Below are positions 1-7,569 of a stretch of 59,022 bases of DNA, one piece after another. Each line of letters starts with the position of its first letter. Positions within the stretch are counted from its first letter, which is position 1. A model generated the notes under the pieces. It was not told the origin of the DNA and did not search any database. It saw only the letters and a program-made list of their open reading frames with translations. The stretch comes from an uncultured Lachnospiraceae bacterium. Lineage in GTDB: Bacteria; Bacillota; Clostridia; Lachnospirales; Lachnospiraceae. The stretch covers positions 1 to 59,022 of the forward strand of contig CATJPU010000186.1 in NCBI GenBank assembly GCA_949742505.1, written 5' to 3'. The position numbers were made by a program, and so were the translations under genes.

Positions 1-96
1 AAGATAATATCAGAAAGACAACAGATTAGATAGCGAAAGATCGTGCACCAGTTTCATGACGCATTGGTGCCTTTCGCAGAAAGGCGGATTATACAA

Positions 97-1527
97 ATGA
101 ATGAAAACCATGGAACACAGAATGTGCAGTATAAGCGCGTGTCTGCAAGGGAAAAGTACTGCTTTGGTATCGGGGCTATTGGAAAAGATGCCATTGTGAA
201 TCTGGTCGGTTCTTTTTTGATGCTGTATTTGACAGATACTTTGTATCTGGCTCCAGCTTTTGTGGGTGTGCTGTTTTTTGTAGCGCGTATATGGGATGCA
301 GTGAACGACCCTGTTATGGGTATGATTGTAGATAATACAAGGACAAAATACGGCAAATTCCGTATCTGGCTGATTGTTGGAACGCTGTTAAATTCGGTTG
401 TATTTATTTTATTGTTTACAAGCTGCGGTTTAAGGGGAACGGCGTTATACGCGTATGTATCTGTTATGTACATATTATACGGTATGACTTACACAATCAT
501 GGATGTTCCATACTGGTCATGGCTTCCGAACCTGACCAACGATCCTCATGAAAGAGAGAAGGTTTCCGTTATTCCCCGTTTCTTTGCCAGTCTTGCAGGA
601 TTTTCTGTGGCGACATTCGGTCTCTATATTATCAATGGATTCAACCGGATGGCGGGAAATGACAATCTTTATGCGGAACAGGGTTACACCATGTTTGCAG
701 CGGCAATTGCAGTTGTTTTCATCATTACAATTGGTATTACGGTAACGAATGTAAAAGAAGAGTCTACATTAAAGGCTTCTGTTAAGAAGACCAGCTTAAA
801 GCAGGCGATACAGGTAATTGTAAAGAATGACCAGCTTCTGGCATTTATCGGGCTTTTACTTACCTTTAACTTAAGCACCCAGATTGCGAAGGGATTTGCA
901 GTGTATTACTTTAAAAACGTCTGCGGAAATGAATACCTGTATTCTATCTTTGGATTTGCGATTATCGCGGAGATGTTGGGTCTGGTGTGTTTCCCGAAGG
1001 TTGCGGAGAAGCTGAGCCGGGAGCGGGTATACCAGATTGCCTGCGGGCTGGTTGTTGTTGGACTCGGCGCCCTTGGCGCAATGGGATTTGTTGCGCCTGG
1101 AAGCAAGGCGGTGGTTATTATCTGCTGCGGATTGATGTTTTTTGGCTCTGGGCTGTCGCTGGGCGTAACCACTTGTTGTATGGCGGATGTGATTGACTAT
1201 GGCGAGGTGAAGTTCGGTATGCGGAATGAGAGTGTTACCTGTTCTGCGCAGACTTTCCTCATGAAAGCAGCCATGGCGGCGGCAGGCGGATTGACGGGTA
1301 TCGGACTCCAGATTGTAGGTTATAATGCAAAGGCGGCCGCTCAGAGCGGGGGTACGATTATGGGAATCCGGTTCCTGATGATTATTATGCCGGTAGCGCT
1401 TGCGGTAATCAGCTTCCTTATCTATAAGAAATTCTATACGCTGAAGGGCGCTAAGATGGAAGAGGTTACCCGCAAGGTAAATGCAATCCATGTAGCGCAG
1501 GAAGCGGCAGAAAAATATCGTATATAA
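97..1527 (+). CDS. GPH-family (MelB-like) sugar:cation symporter
   Basis: This is a 476-residue membrane symporter of the glycoside-pentoside-hexuronide branch of the major facilitator superfamily, with about 12 hydrophobic segments. The segment RIWDAVNDPVMG (residues 64-75) matches the MelB helix that carries the two cation-site aspartates, here D67 and D71. The ATG at 97 is chosen because AAGGCGG lies 9 bases upstream; a GTG at 43 would add 18 residues with no clear role. The alpha-galactosidase gene begins 122 bases downstream on the same strand, so the likely substrate is an alpha-galactoside such as melibiose or raffinose. The family is clear; the substrate is inferred from the neighbour only. 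Confidence 0.9.
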   Translation: MNENHGTQNVQYKRVSAREKYCFGIGAIGKDAIVNLVGSFLMLYLTDTLYLAPAFVGVLFFVARIWDAVNDPVMGMIVDNTRTKYGKFRIWLIVGTLLNSVVFILLFTSCGLRGTALYAYVSVMYILYGMTYTIMDVPYWSWLPNLTNDPHEREKVSVIPRFFASLAGFSVATFGLYIINGFNRMAGNDNLYAEQGYTMFAAAIAVVFIITIGITVTNVKEESTLKASVKKTSLKQAIQVIVKNDQLLAFIGLLLTFNLSTQIAKGFAVYYFKNVCGNEYLYSIFGFAIIAEMLGLVCFPKVAEKLSRERVYQIACGLVVVGLGALGAMGFVAPGSKAVVIICCGLMFFGSGLSLGVTTCCMADVIDYGEVKFGMRNESVTCSAQTFLMKAAMAAAGGLTGIGLQIVGYNAKAAAQSGGTIMGIRFLMIIMPVALAVISFLIYKKFYTLKGAKMEEVTRKVNAIHVAQEAAEKYRI

Positions 1528-1649
1528 TTGTGTGGATCCCCGGTACATCTTTGCAGTGTTCCTGCGAAGACTGGCGCATTGGCGATTCCTACAGTAATGT
1601 GCGATAATTACTTGTAATTTAGAAATGCAAGAAGCAGGAGAGGTTAGCT

Positions 1650-3914
1650 ATGAGTATCTTATTTTACGAAAATACGAAGACATTTCACTTATGCAACAAG
1701 GAAATCAGCTATATTATGAGCGTTCTTCCAAATGGCCATATGGGACAGCTTTATTTTGGAAAGAAGGTTAGTGAACGGGAAGATTATTCTTACTTATATG
1801 AGACTGCGTTTCGTCCTATGACTTCCTATGTGTTTGAGGGAGACTGTTCTTTGTCTTTAGAGCATGTTCGGCAGGAGTATGGCGTGTATGGAACGACAGA
1901 CTTCCGCCGTCCGGCTATTGAGATTTTGCAGTCTAACGGAAGCCGGATATGTGACTTTCAATATCAGGGGCATCAGATTGGGAAAGGGAAGCCGAAGCTT
2001 GCCGGACTTCCTGCTACCTATACAGAGAGTGACGAAGAAGCAGAGACGTTGTGCGTGACGCTGAAAGATTCGCTGACCGGAGTGAAAGTGGAGTTATTAT
2101 ATACGATTTTCTCCAAGGGCGGTATTCTTGCCAGAAGTGCGAGAGTTACGAATCAGGGAGCAGAGGCGGTTCATCTGACTACTGCCATGAGTTTGTGTCT
2201 GGATTTGCCGGATTGCAATTATGAGTGGCTGCAGTTTTCCGGGGCATGGGCAAGAGAACGGCATTTGAAAGTACGGAAATTAGAGCAGGGTATCCAGGCG
2301 GTGGACAGCCGCCGGGGTAATTCCTCCCATGAGCATAATCCTTTTATTGTATTAAAGCGGCCGGAAACATGCGAGAGTCAGGGGGAGGCCATCGGATTCA
2401 GTCTGATATACAGCGGCAATTTTCTTGCGCAGGCAGAGGTGGATACGCATGATATGACGAGGGTTTTGATGGGGATTCATCCCATGGGTTTTGACTGGAA
2501 ATTAGAGATAGGAGAGAGCTTCCAGACGCCGGAGGCAGTAATGGTCTATTCAGAGCGGGGACTAAACGGTATGAGTCAGACGTTCCACCGCTTATATCAG
2601 AGGAGACTTGCCAGAGGCTATTGGCGGGACAGGGGACGACCGATTCTGAATAATAACTGGGAGGCGACTTACTTTGATTTTACGGAGGACCGCCTGGTGG
2701 AGATTGCCAGCAAGGCGAAAGAATGCGGCGTAGAACTATTTGTGCTGGACGACGGTTGGTTTGGAGAGAGAAATAATGACCATGCAGGTCTGGGAGACTG
2801 GGTTGCCAATCCTGAGCGTCTTTCTAACGGCATTACGGGACTGGCGGAGCGGATTGAGGAGCTCGGTATGAAATTCGGACTCTGGTTTGAGCCGGAGATG
2901 GTTAATAAAGATTCGGATTTGTATCGGAAGCATCCTGACTGGATACTGTCTACGCCGGGAAGAAGCGCTTCCCATGGAAGAAATCAGTATGTGCTGGATT
3001 TCTCCCGGAAGGAAGTTGTGGACTGCATCTATGAGATGATGGCGAAGATTTTAAGGGAGGCTAAGGTATCTTATATTAAATGGGATATGAACCGCAGCAT
3101 AACAGAGTGCTATTCCGGGGCTCTGCCGCCGGAGCGGCAGGGAGAGGTGTTCCACCGCTATATTCTGGGTGTGTATAATCTCTACGAGCGCTTAAATACG
3201 AATTTTCCACAGGTACTTTTTGAGTCCTGCGCAAGCGGCGGGGGACGGTTTGACCCGGGAATCCTGTATTATGCGCCCCAGGGGTGGGCAAGCGATGATT
3301 CTGACGCGGTGGAGCGTTTGAAGATTCAGTATGGAACCTCTTTCTGTTATCCAATCAGCAGTATCGGAAGTCATGTATCGGTAACCCCGAATCATCAGGT
3401 ATTCCGCAATACGCCGCTTCGCACCAGAGCAAATGTGGCATATTTCGGAACGTTCGGATATGAGCTGGATTTGAATAAGCTGACTGAAGAAGAGCAGGAA
3501 ATGGTAAAGGCGCAGATTGCATTTATGAAAGAGTATAGAGAGCTGCTGCAATTCGGTACATTCTATAGGATTACAAGTCCCTTTGAGGGCAATATCACCT
3601 GCTGGATGGTAGTCAGTGAAGATCAGACAGATGCAATCGTGGGATGGTATCGTACTTTAAACCATGTTAATATGCCGTATACAAGAGTAAGACTGCAGGG
3701 CCTGAAACCGGAATTTTGTTATGAGAACCAGGAGACGGGGAAGAAATATTTTGGAGACGAGCTGATGAATATCGGACTGATTACCTCCGACGGTATGTGC
3801 GGGCAGGTGGGGGAAGATAACGGCGAATACGGAGATTTTGATTCCAGACTGTACGTATTCAAAGCATGTACAAATTTATCTAAGGGAGATAGTATCGGCG
3901 ATGAAAACAGATAA
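1650..3914 (+). CDS. Alpha-galactosidase, glycoside hydrolase family 36
   Basis: This 754-residue enzyme should release terminal alpha-1,6-galactose from melibiose, raffinose and related oligosaccharides in the cytoplasm; no signal peptide is seen. The length and layout match bacterial GH36 tetrameric enzymes: an N-terminal beta-sandwich, a TIM barrel and a C-terminal beta domain. The nucleophile motif KWDMNRS places the catalytic aspartate at residue 479, and the acid/base motif SDDSDAVERL places the second at 549. The spacing of 70 equals that in Geobacillus AgaA (478/548, from memory). GGAGAGG stands just before the ATG. It follows a GPH symporter gene, giving an import-and-hydrolyse pair, and its 3' end overlaps the next gene by 14 bases. 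Confidence 0.95.
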   Translation: MSILFYENTKTFHLCNKEISYIMSVLPNGHMGQLYFGKKVSEREDYSYLYETAFRPMTSYVFEGDCSLSLEHVRQEYGVYGTTDFRRPAIEILQSNGSRICDFQYQGHQIGKGKPKLAGLPATYTESDEEAETLCVTLKDSLTGVKVELLYTIFSKGGILARSARVTNQGAEAVHLTTAMSLCLDLPDCNYEWLQFSGAWARERHLKVRKLEQGIQAVDSRRGNSSHEHNPFIVLKRPETCESQGEAIGFSLIYSGNFLAQAEVDTHDMTRVLMGIHPMGFDWKLEIGESFQTPEAVMVYSERGLNGMSQTFHRLYQRRLARGYWRDRGRPILNNNWEATYFDFTEDRLVEIASKAKECGVELFVLDDGWFGERNNDHAGLGDWVANPERLSNGITGLAERIEELGMKFGLWFEPEMVNKDSDLYRKHPDWILSTPGRSASHGRNQYVLDFSRKEVVDCIYEMMAKILREAKVSYIKWDMNRSITECYSGALPPERQGEVFHRYILGVYNLYERLNTNFPQVLFESCASGGGRFDPGILYYAPQGWASDDSDAVERLKIQYGTSFCYPISSIGSHVSVTPNHQVFRNTPLRTRANVAYFGTFGYELDLNKLTEEEQEMVKAQIAFMKEYRELLQFGTFYRITSPFEGNITCWMVVSEDQTDAIVGWYRTLNHVNMPYTRVRLQGLKPEFCYENQETGKKYFGDELMNIGLITSDGMCGQVGEDNGEYGDFDSRLYVFKACTNLSKGDSIGDENR

Positions 3915-4551
3915 AAATCTATTTGCAAAACGCTGCGTAATGATGCTTGTAGGGATTCTTTTTATTGGGATTTGCGTAGGCGCTTTTCGGCTTAGCGCCT
4001 TTGGAGTGGATGCATTTACCTGTATGAATTTAGGAATCAGCGGATTTCTCCACATGTCTTTCGGTACATGGCAGCTTATCATGAATGCGGCGATTCTGGT
4101 AGTGGTATTCTTTACAGTGCGCCATTGTATCGGGGCCGGAACGATAGTTAATATGGTAGGAGTTGGATATATGGCGGATTTCATCTGCTGGTTGTTTCAG
4201 GAAGCGCTGGAGGTGAATATGACGCTGCCCCTGCGGATTCTGGCGCTTTTAATCGGCAGCTTGTTTGCCGGAATGGGAGTTGCATTCTATATGGCGGCGG
4301 AGATGGGAATCGCGCCTTATGACAGCGTGGCGCTGATTATCGAAAAGGGTACGAAAGGAAAGATTAAATTCCAGTACGCCCGGGTGCTTAGCGATATTAC
4401 AGTGGTAATCGTGGGTGTGGTTTTCTGTCTGCTGTCCGGCGGTAATCTGTGGCTGATTATCGGAATCGGAACGATTTGTAACGCATTATTTAACGGTCCT
4501 TTAATTCAGTTTTTTAAAGTACACGTGGCGGAGCCTCTTCTAACAAAATAA
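3901..4551 (+). CDS. YczE/YyaS/YitT-like integral membrane protein
   Basis: This 216-residue protein has about five or six hydrophobic segments and resembles the YczE/YyaS group of small Firmicute membrane proteins (segments AFGVDAFTCMNLGIS and GIAPYDSVALII are typical). The function of that group is not firmly known. The ATG at 3901 is chosen because it begins the recognisable protein (MKTDKNLFAKRC) and overlaps the alpha-galactosidase stop by 14 bases, a sign of translational coupling; a GGGAG element lies about 12 bases upstream. Its place at the end of the galactoside operon may be incidental. It is followed by a long inverted repeat that may end the operon. Confidence 0.75.
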   Translation: MKTDKNLFAKRCVMMLVGILFIGICVGAFRLSAFGVDAFTCMNLGISGFLHMSFGTWQLIMNAAILVVVFFTVRHCIGAGTIVNMVGVGYMADFICWLFQEALEVNMTLPLRILALLIGSLFAGMGVAFYMAAEMGIAPYDSVALIIEKGTKGKIKFQYARVLSDITVVIVGVVFCLLSGGNLWLIIGIGTICNALFNGPLIQFFKVHVAEPLLTK

Positions 4552-4567
4552 AATATTCTAAGAAATC

Positions 4568-4646
4568 AACAGTTCACCCGTCGCCCACTCCGGCCTGCAT
4601 CCTATGCCGCAGTTTGCAGGCCGGAGTAGGAGACGGGTGAACTGTT
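4568..4646. repeat. Long inverted repeat, 32-base arms
   Basis: Arms at 4568-4599 and 4615-4646 pair with two mismatches around a 15-base loop. The outer part reads AACAGTTCACCCGTC. No run of T follows, so it is not a classic intrinsic terminator, although it stands after the last gene of the galactoside operon and could stop or stabilise transcripts. It resembles in kind the longer inverted repeats at 45077 and 56655. Confidence 0.85.
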
Positions 4647-4679
4647 ACGCCATATTACAAGTGCTGTTTTTCGTTCAGA

Positions 4680-4708
4680 TTGTCTTTCCGCCGGTCAGGC
4701 GGTATAAT
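4680..4708 (+). promoter_or_regulatory. Sigma-A type promoter for two-component module 1
   Basis: TTGTCT (4680-4685) and TATAAT (4703-4708) are separated by 17 bases and stand 56 bases upstream of the response regulator start. This is a good match to a housekeeping promoter. Confidence 0.65.
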
Positions 4709-4764
4709 GAACTATATGACAGGGTGAATAGATTGAAAAATGGCGGAAAGGACGGAGTCCGATT

Positions 4765-5466
4765 ATGATGTATGATTGTTTGATTATAGATGATGAGAAA
4801 TTGCTTGCCGATAGTACGGCGGAATATTTTAATCTATTTGGGGTGAAAACGGCGGTTGTGTATGGAGTATCGGAATGCCGGGAATTTTTCAGGGAGAATA
4901 CAGCCGGGTTGTTGCTGCTTGATATTAATCTGGGAGATGGAAGCGGTTTTGAGCTATGCAGAGAGATTAGAAAGAATCTGGATGTTCCTATCTTGTTTAT
5001 CTCTGCCCGGACAAGTGACGACGACCAGATTGCCGCGCTGCATATCGGAGGCGACGATTATATTCAGAAGCCTTATTCACTGGGGGTTCTGCTTGCTAAG
5101 GTAAAGGTGGTCCAAAAGCGCTTTGGACAGAAGCCGGACAGACAGAATGCAGAGAATCAGTTTGAAAAATATTCTGACGGCAGACTGACAGTAGATTTCG
5201 GCGCAAAGCAGGTATTTGTGGTGGATAGTCCCGTTAGGCTGACCTCGCTGGAATTTAAACTGTTGGCTTATCTGATTCAGAATGAAAACAGAGTGGTTTC
5301 AAAACAGGAGTTGTTCGAGAAGGTCTGGGAGGATAAATTTACCGGAGACGGAACTCTGAACGTGCATATTCGTAAAATAAGACAGGCAATTGAGCGCGCT
5401 CCGGGCAGGCCGGAATATATTCTTACAGTATGGGGCGACGGTTACCGATTCAGCGGGGAAAGATAA
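4765..5466 (+). CDS. OmpR/PhoB-family response regulator (module 1)
   Basis: This 233-residue protein has an N-terminal receiver domain (about residues 3-115) with D53 in LLLLDINLGDGSG as the expected phosphorylation site, and a C-terminal winged-helix DNA-binding domain (about 135-232, ending VWGDGYRF). It is expected to be phosphorylated by the kinase whose start codon overlaps its stop (TAATG). A second ATG follows directly at 4768. By context it should control the ABC transporter genes immediately downstream; a direct repeat before that transporter is a candidate target. The layout resembles Van/Bce-like regulators, but the signal is unknown. Confidence 0.93.
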   Translation: MMYDCLIIDDEKLLADSTAEYFNLFGVKTAVVYGVSECREFFRENTAGLLLLDINLGDGSGFELCREIRKNLDVPILFISARTSDDDQIAALHIGGDDYIQKPYSLGVLLAKVKVVQKRFGQKPDRQNAENQFEKYSDGRLTVDFGAKQVFVVDSPVRLTSLEFKLLAYLIQNENRVVSKQELFEKVWEDKFTGDGTLNVHIRKIRQAIERAPGRPEYILTVWGDGYRFSGER

Positions 5467-6722
5467 TGAGAAAACAGACGATTGTAATCAGTCTTATTGC
5501 CAGCTTTGCAGTGGAACTAACCGCACTGCTTTTATTTATGTTTCAGAATACAGACGTCCCGCAAGATGCGGTCCAGGTAAATGAAATCGTACATTTGACG
5601 CAGGCGGATTGGAATCAAATGGAGAACTATAAGAATCCGACAGAGCTTGATTATGTTGTGCTTGACCGGACGGGCGGCGTTGTGTTCCGGACGAAAGAAG
5701 GGTTAAGCGAAAGTGTCAATGAGGCTGTTATTCACAGAGATACTATGATAGATATATATGTGGGAGATTTGACTGTTGGAAAGTTAATTATATATAATGA
5801 CAGCCCGCAGATAGTGAAAGACTGGAAACAGACAGTGATGATTATACTGGCGGCGGCGACGATTGTCCAGGGCGGCATCTGTATCGGATATATGGGTTAT
5901 TTGAATCGAAGAATCATAAAGCCGTTTCATAAACTGGAAGGGTTTGCAGAGCGCATCGCAGGAGGGAATCTTGATATTCCTCTTGAAATGGATAGGGATA
6001 ATGTGTTTGGGGCGTTTACCGAAGGCTTTGATATTATGCGCTCGGAGCTAAAGAAGGCGAGACTTGCCGAGGCGAAGGCAAATGCGGAGAAGAAGGAACT
6101 GGTGGCGAGACTTTCCCACGATATTAAAACGCCGGTTGCAAGCATTAAGGCTGCTTCGGAAGTGGGGGCGGCGATTGCGGATAATGAGAGGCAGAAGGAT
6201 AATTATAGACAGATTATCCGTAAGGCAGATCAGATTAACGCTCTGATTACGGATTTATTTACAGCGGCTTTGGAGGAACTAAAGCAGTTACCGGTGACGC
6301 CGATGGAGTTAGGGAGCTGGGAGCTGGAAATTTTGCTTGAAAATGCGGACTATCTGCACCGGGCGGCGATACCCGGGATTCCAGAGTGTATGATATATGC
6401 AGACAGACTTCGTCTTCAGCAGGTATTTGACAATATATTTGCAAATTCTTATAAATATGCGGATACGGACGTTGCTATTGGTGCTGATATTCGGGACGGA
6501 TATTTGAGAGTCAGTATCGAAGATTATGGAGGGGGAGTAGGAGAAGAGGAGCTGCCTTATTTAAAAGAGAAATTCAGAAGGGGGAATAATTCGGGAAATG
6601 CAGAGGGGGCGGGATTGGGATTATACATATCAGATTATTTCATGAGAGAAATGAAAGGGGAACTGGATGTTCAGAATGGGACGGAAGGACTGAAGGTGAC
6701 ACTGCGGCTGCGTATTATTTAA
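5466..6722 (+). CDS. Sensor histidine kinase (module 1)
   Basis: This 418-residue membrane kinase has a first membrane segment at about 7-26, an extracellular sensor region of about 95 residues, a second membrane segment at about 122-143, a HAMP-like linker, a HisKA motif LSHDIKTP with H218, and an HATPase_c domain with the N box FDNIFANSYKYAD and G boxes DYGGGV and GAGLGLY. The ATG shares one base with the regulator stop codon, indicating coupled translation. With the downstream ABC transporter it probably forms a detoxification or peptide-sensing module. The ligand is not apparent. Confidence 0.93.
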   Translation: MRKQTIVISLIASFAVELTALLLFMFQNTDVPQDAVQVNEIVHLTQADWNQMENYKNPTELDYVVLDRTGGVVFRTKEGLSESVNEAVIHRDTMIDIYVGDLTVGKLIIYNDSPQIVKDWKQTVMIILAAATIVQGGICIGYMGYLNRRIIKPFHKLEGFAERIAGGNLDIPLEMDRDNVFGAFTEGFDIMRSELKKARLAEAKANAEKKELVARLSHDIKTPVASIKAASEVGAAIADNERQKDNYRQIIRKADQINALITDLFTAALEELKQLPVTPMELGSWELEILLENADYLHRAAIPGIPECMIYADRLRLQQVFDNIFANSYKYADTDVAIGADIRDGYLRVSIEDYGGGVGEEELPYLKEKFRRGNNSGNAEGAGLGLYISDYFMREMKGELDVQNGTEGLKVTLRLRII

Positions 6723-6729
6723 GAGATAT

Positions 6730-6773
6730 TTAAGGATTGCATAAAGACAGTTAAGAATTGCAGAAGTAGAATA
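6730..6773 (+). promoter_or_regulatory. Direct-repeat operator and -10 before ABC module 1
   Basis: Two near-identical 12-mers, TTAAGGATTGCA (6730-6741) and TTAAGAATTGCA (6751-6762), are set 21 bases apart, two helical turns, just upstream of a -10-like TAGAAT (6768-6773) and 49 and 38 bases before the ABC start. This is the layout expected for a response regulator activating the promoter. Assignment to the 4765 regulator is inference. Confidence 0.55.
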
Positions 6774-6810
6774 AATGCTGTAAAAAATGAAAAAGAAGAG
6801 GAGAAACGGC

Positions 6811-7569
6811 ATGGGAGAGATTGTGTTAAAAACGGAAAATTTGAGCAAGTCGTTTTCCAGCGGAGGCGCTTTACAGCATGTATTGAAGAATATTAGCTTA
6901 GAGTTATATCAGGGGGATTTTACTGTAATTATGGGGGCCAGCGGCGCTGGTAAGTCCACGCTGCTGTATGCGCTTTCGGGGATGGATACGCCGTCGCTTG
7001 GGAAAATAGCATTCGGGGAACAGGTGATTTCTGACTTCAATCAGGATGAGCTTGCGCTGTTCCGGCGCCGTCACTGTGGATTTGTATTTCAGCAGATTTA
7101 TCTGATTGACGGAATGTCGGTTATGGATAATGTACTGGCGGCCGGGCTGCTGGTAAATAAGGATAAGAAAGCTGTCGTGAGAAAGGCGGAGGAGCTGTTT
7201 GACGCAGTGGGAATTTCGGAAGAGATTCGGAAGAAATTTCCGGCGCAGATTTCCGGCGGGGAAGCTCAGAGAGCAGGGATTGTCCGGGGACTGATGAACA
7301 GTCCGGAAATCCTCTTTGCCGACGAACCTACAGGCGCGTTAAATTCCAAAACAGGTTTTGACGTACTGAATGTTCTGAGTAAATTTAACGAACAGGGACA
7401 AAGCGTTGTTATGGTGACTCACGATATGCGCTCTGCCAGACGGGGGAACCGTATTCTGTATCTGAAGGACGGCGTTATTCTGGGAGAGTGTGATTTGGGC
7501 CGGTATGTTCATGAAGATCAGGCCAGACAGGAAAAGCTTGCAGGATTTCTTGCGGAAATGGGGTGGTAA
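6811..7569 (+). CDS. ABC transporter ATP-binding protein (module 1)
   Basis: This 252-residue ATPase belongs to the LolD/MacB/BceA group that works with FtsX-type permeases. It has Walker A GASGAGKST, signature ISGGEAQRA (a variant of LSGGQ), Walker B EILFADEPTGALNS and the switch histidine in MVTHD. The start at 6811 is set by AGGAGAAACGGC immediately upstream; an in-frame ATG at 6787 lacks a site. The stop TAATG overlaps the permease start. It powers conformational work by the two-FtsX permease next to it, probably on a peptide antibiotic, peptide signal or envelope lipid. Confidence 0.93.
   Translation: MGEIVLKTENLSKSFSSGGALQHVLKNISLELYQGDFTVIMGASGAGKSTLLYALSGMDTPSLGKIAFGEQVISDFNQDELALFRRRHCGFVFQQIYLIDGMSVMDNVLAAGLLVNKDKKAVVRKAEELFDAVGISEEIRKKFPAQISGGEAQRAGIVRGLMNSPEILFADEPTGALNSKTGFDVLNVLSKFNEQGQSVVMVTHDMRSARRGNRILYLKDGVILGECDLGRYVHEDQARQEKLAGFLAEMGW

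Noticed and set aside
871-1548. A 225-residue open frame on the minus strand opposite the GPH symporter
   Set aside because: The symporter on the plus strand is fully supported by family motifs; the opposite frame has no recognisable domain.
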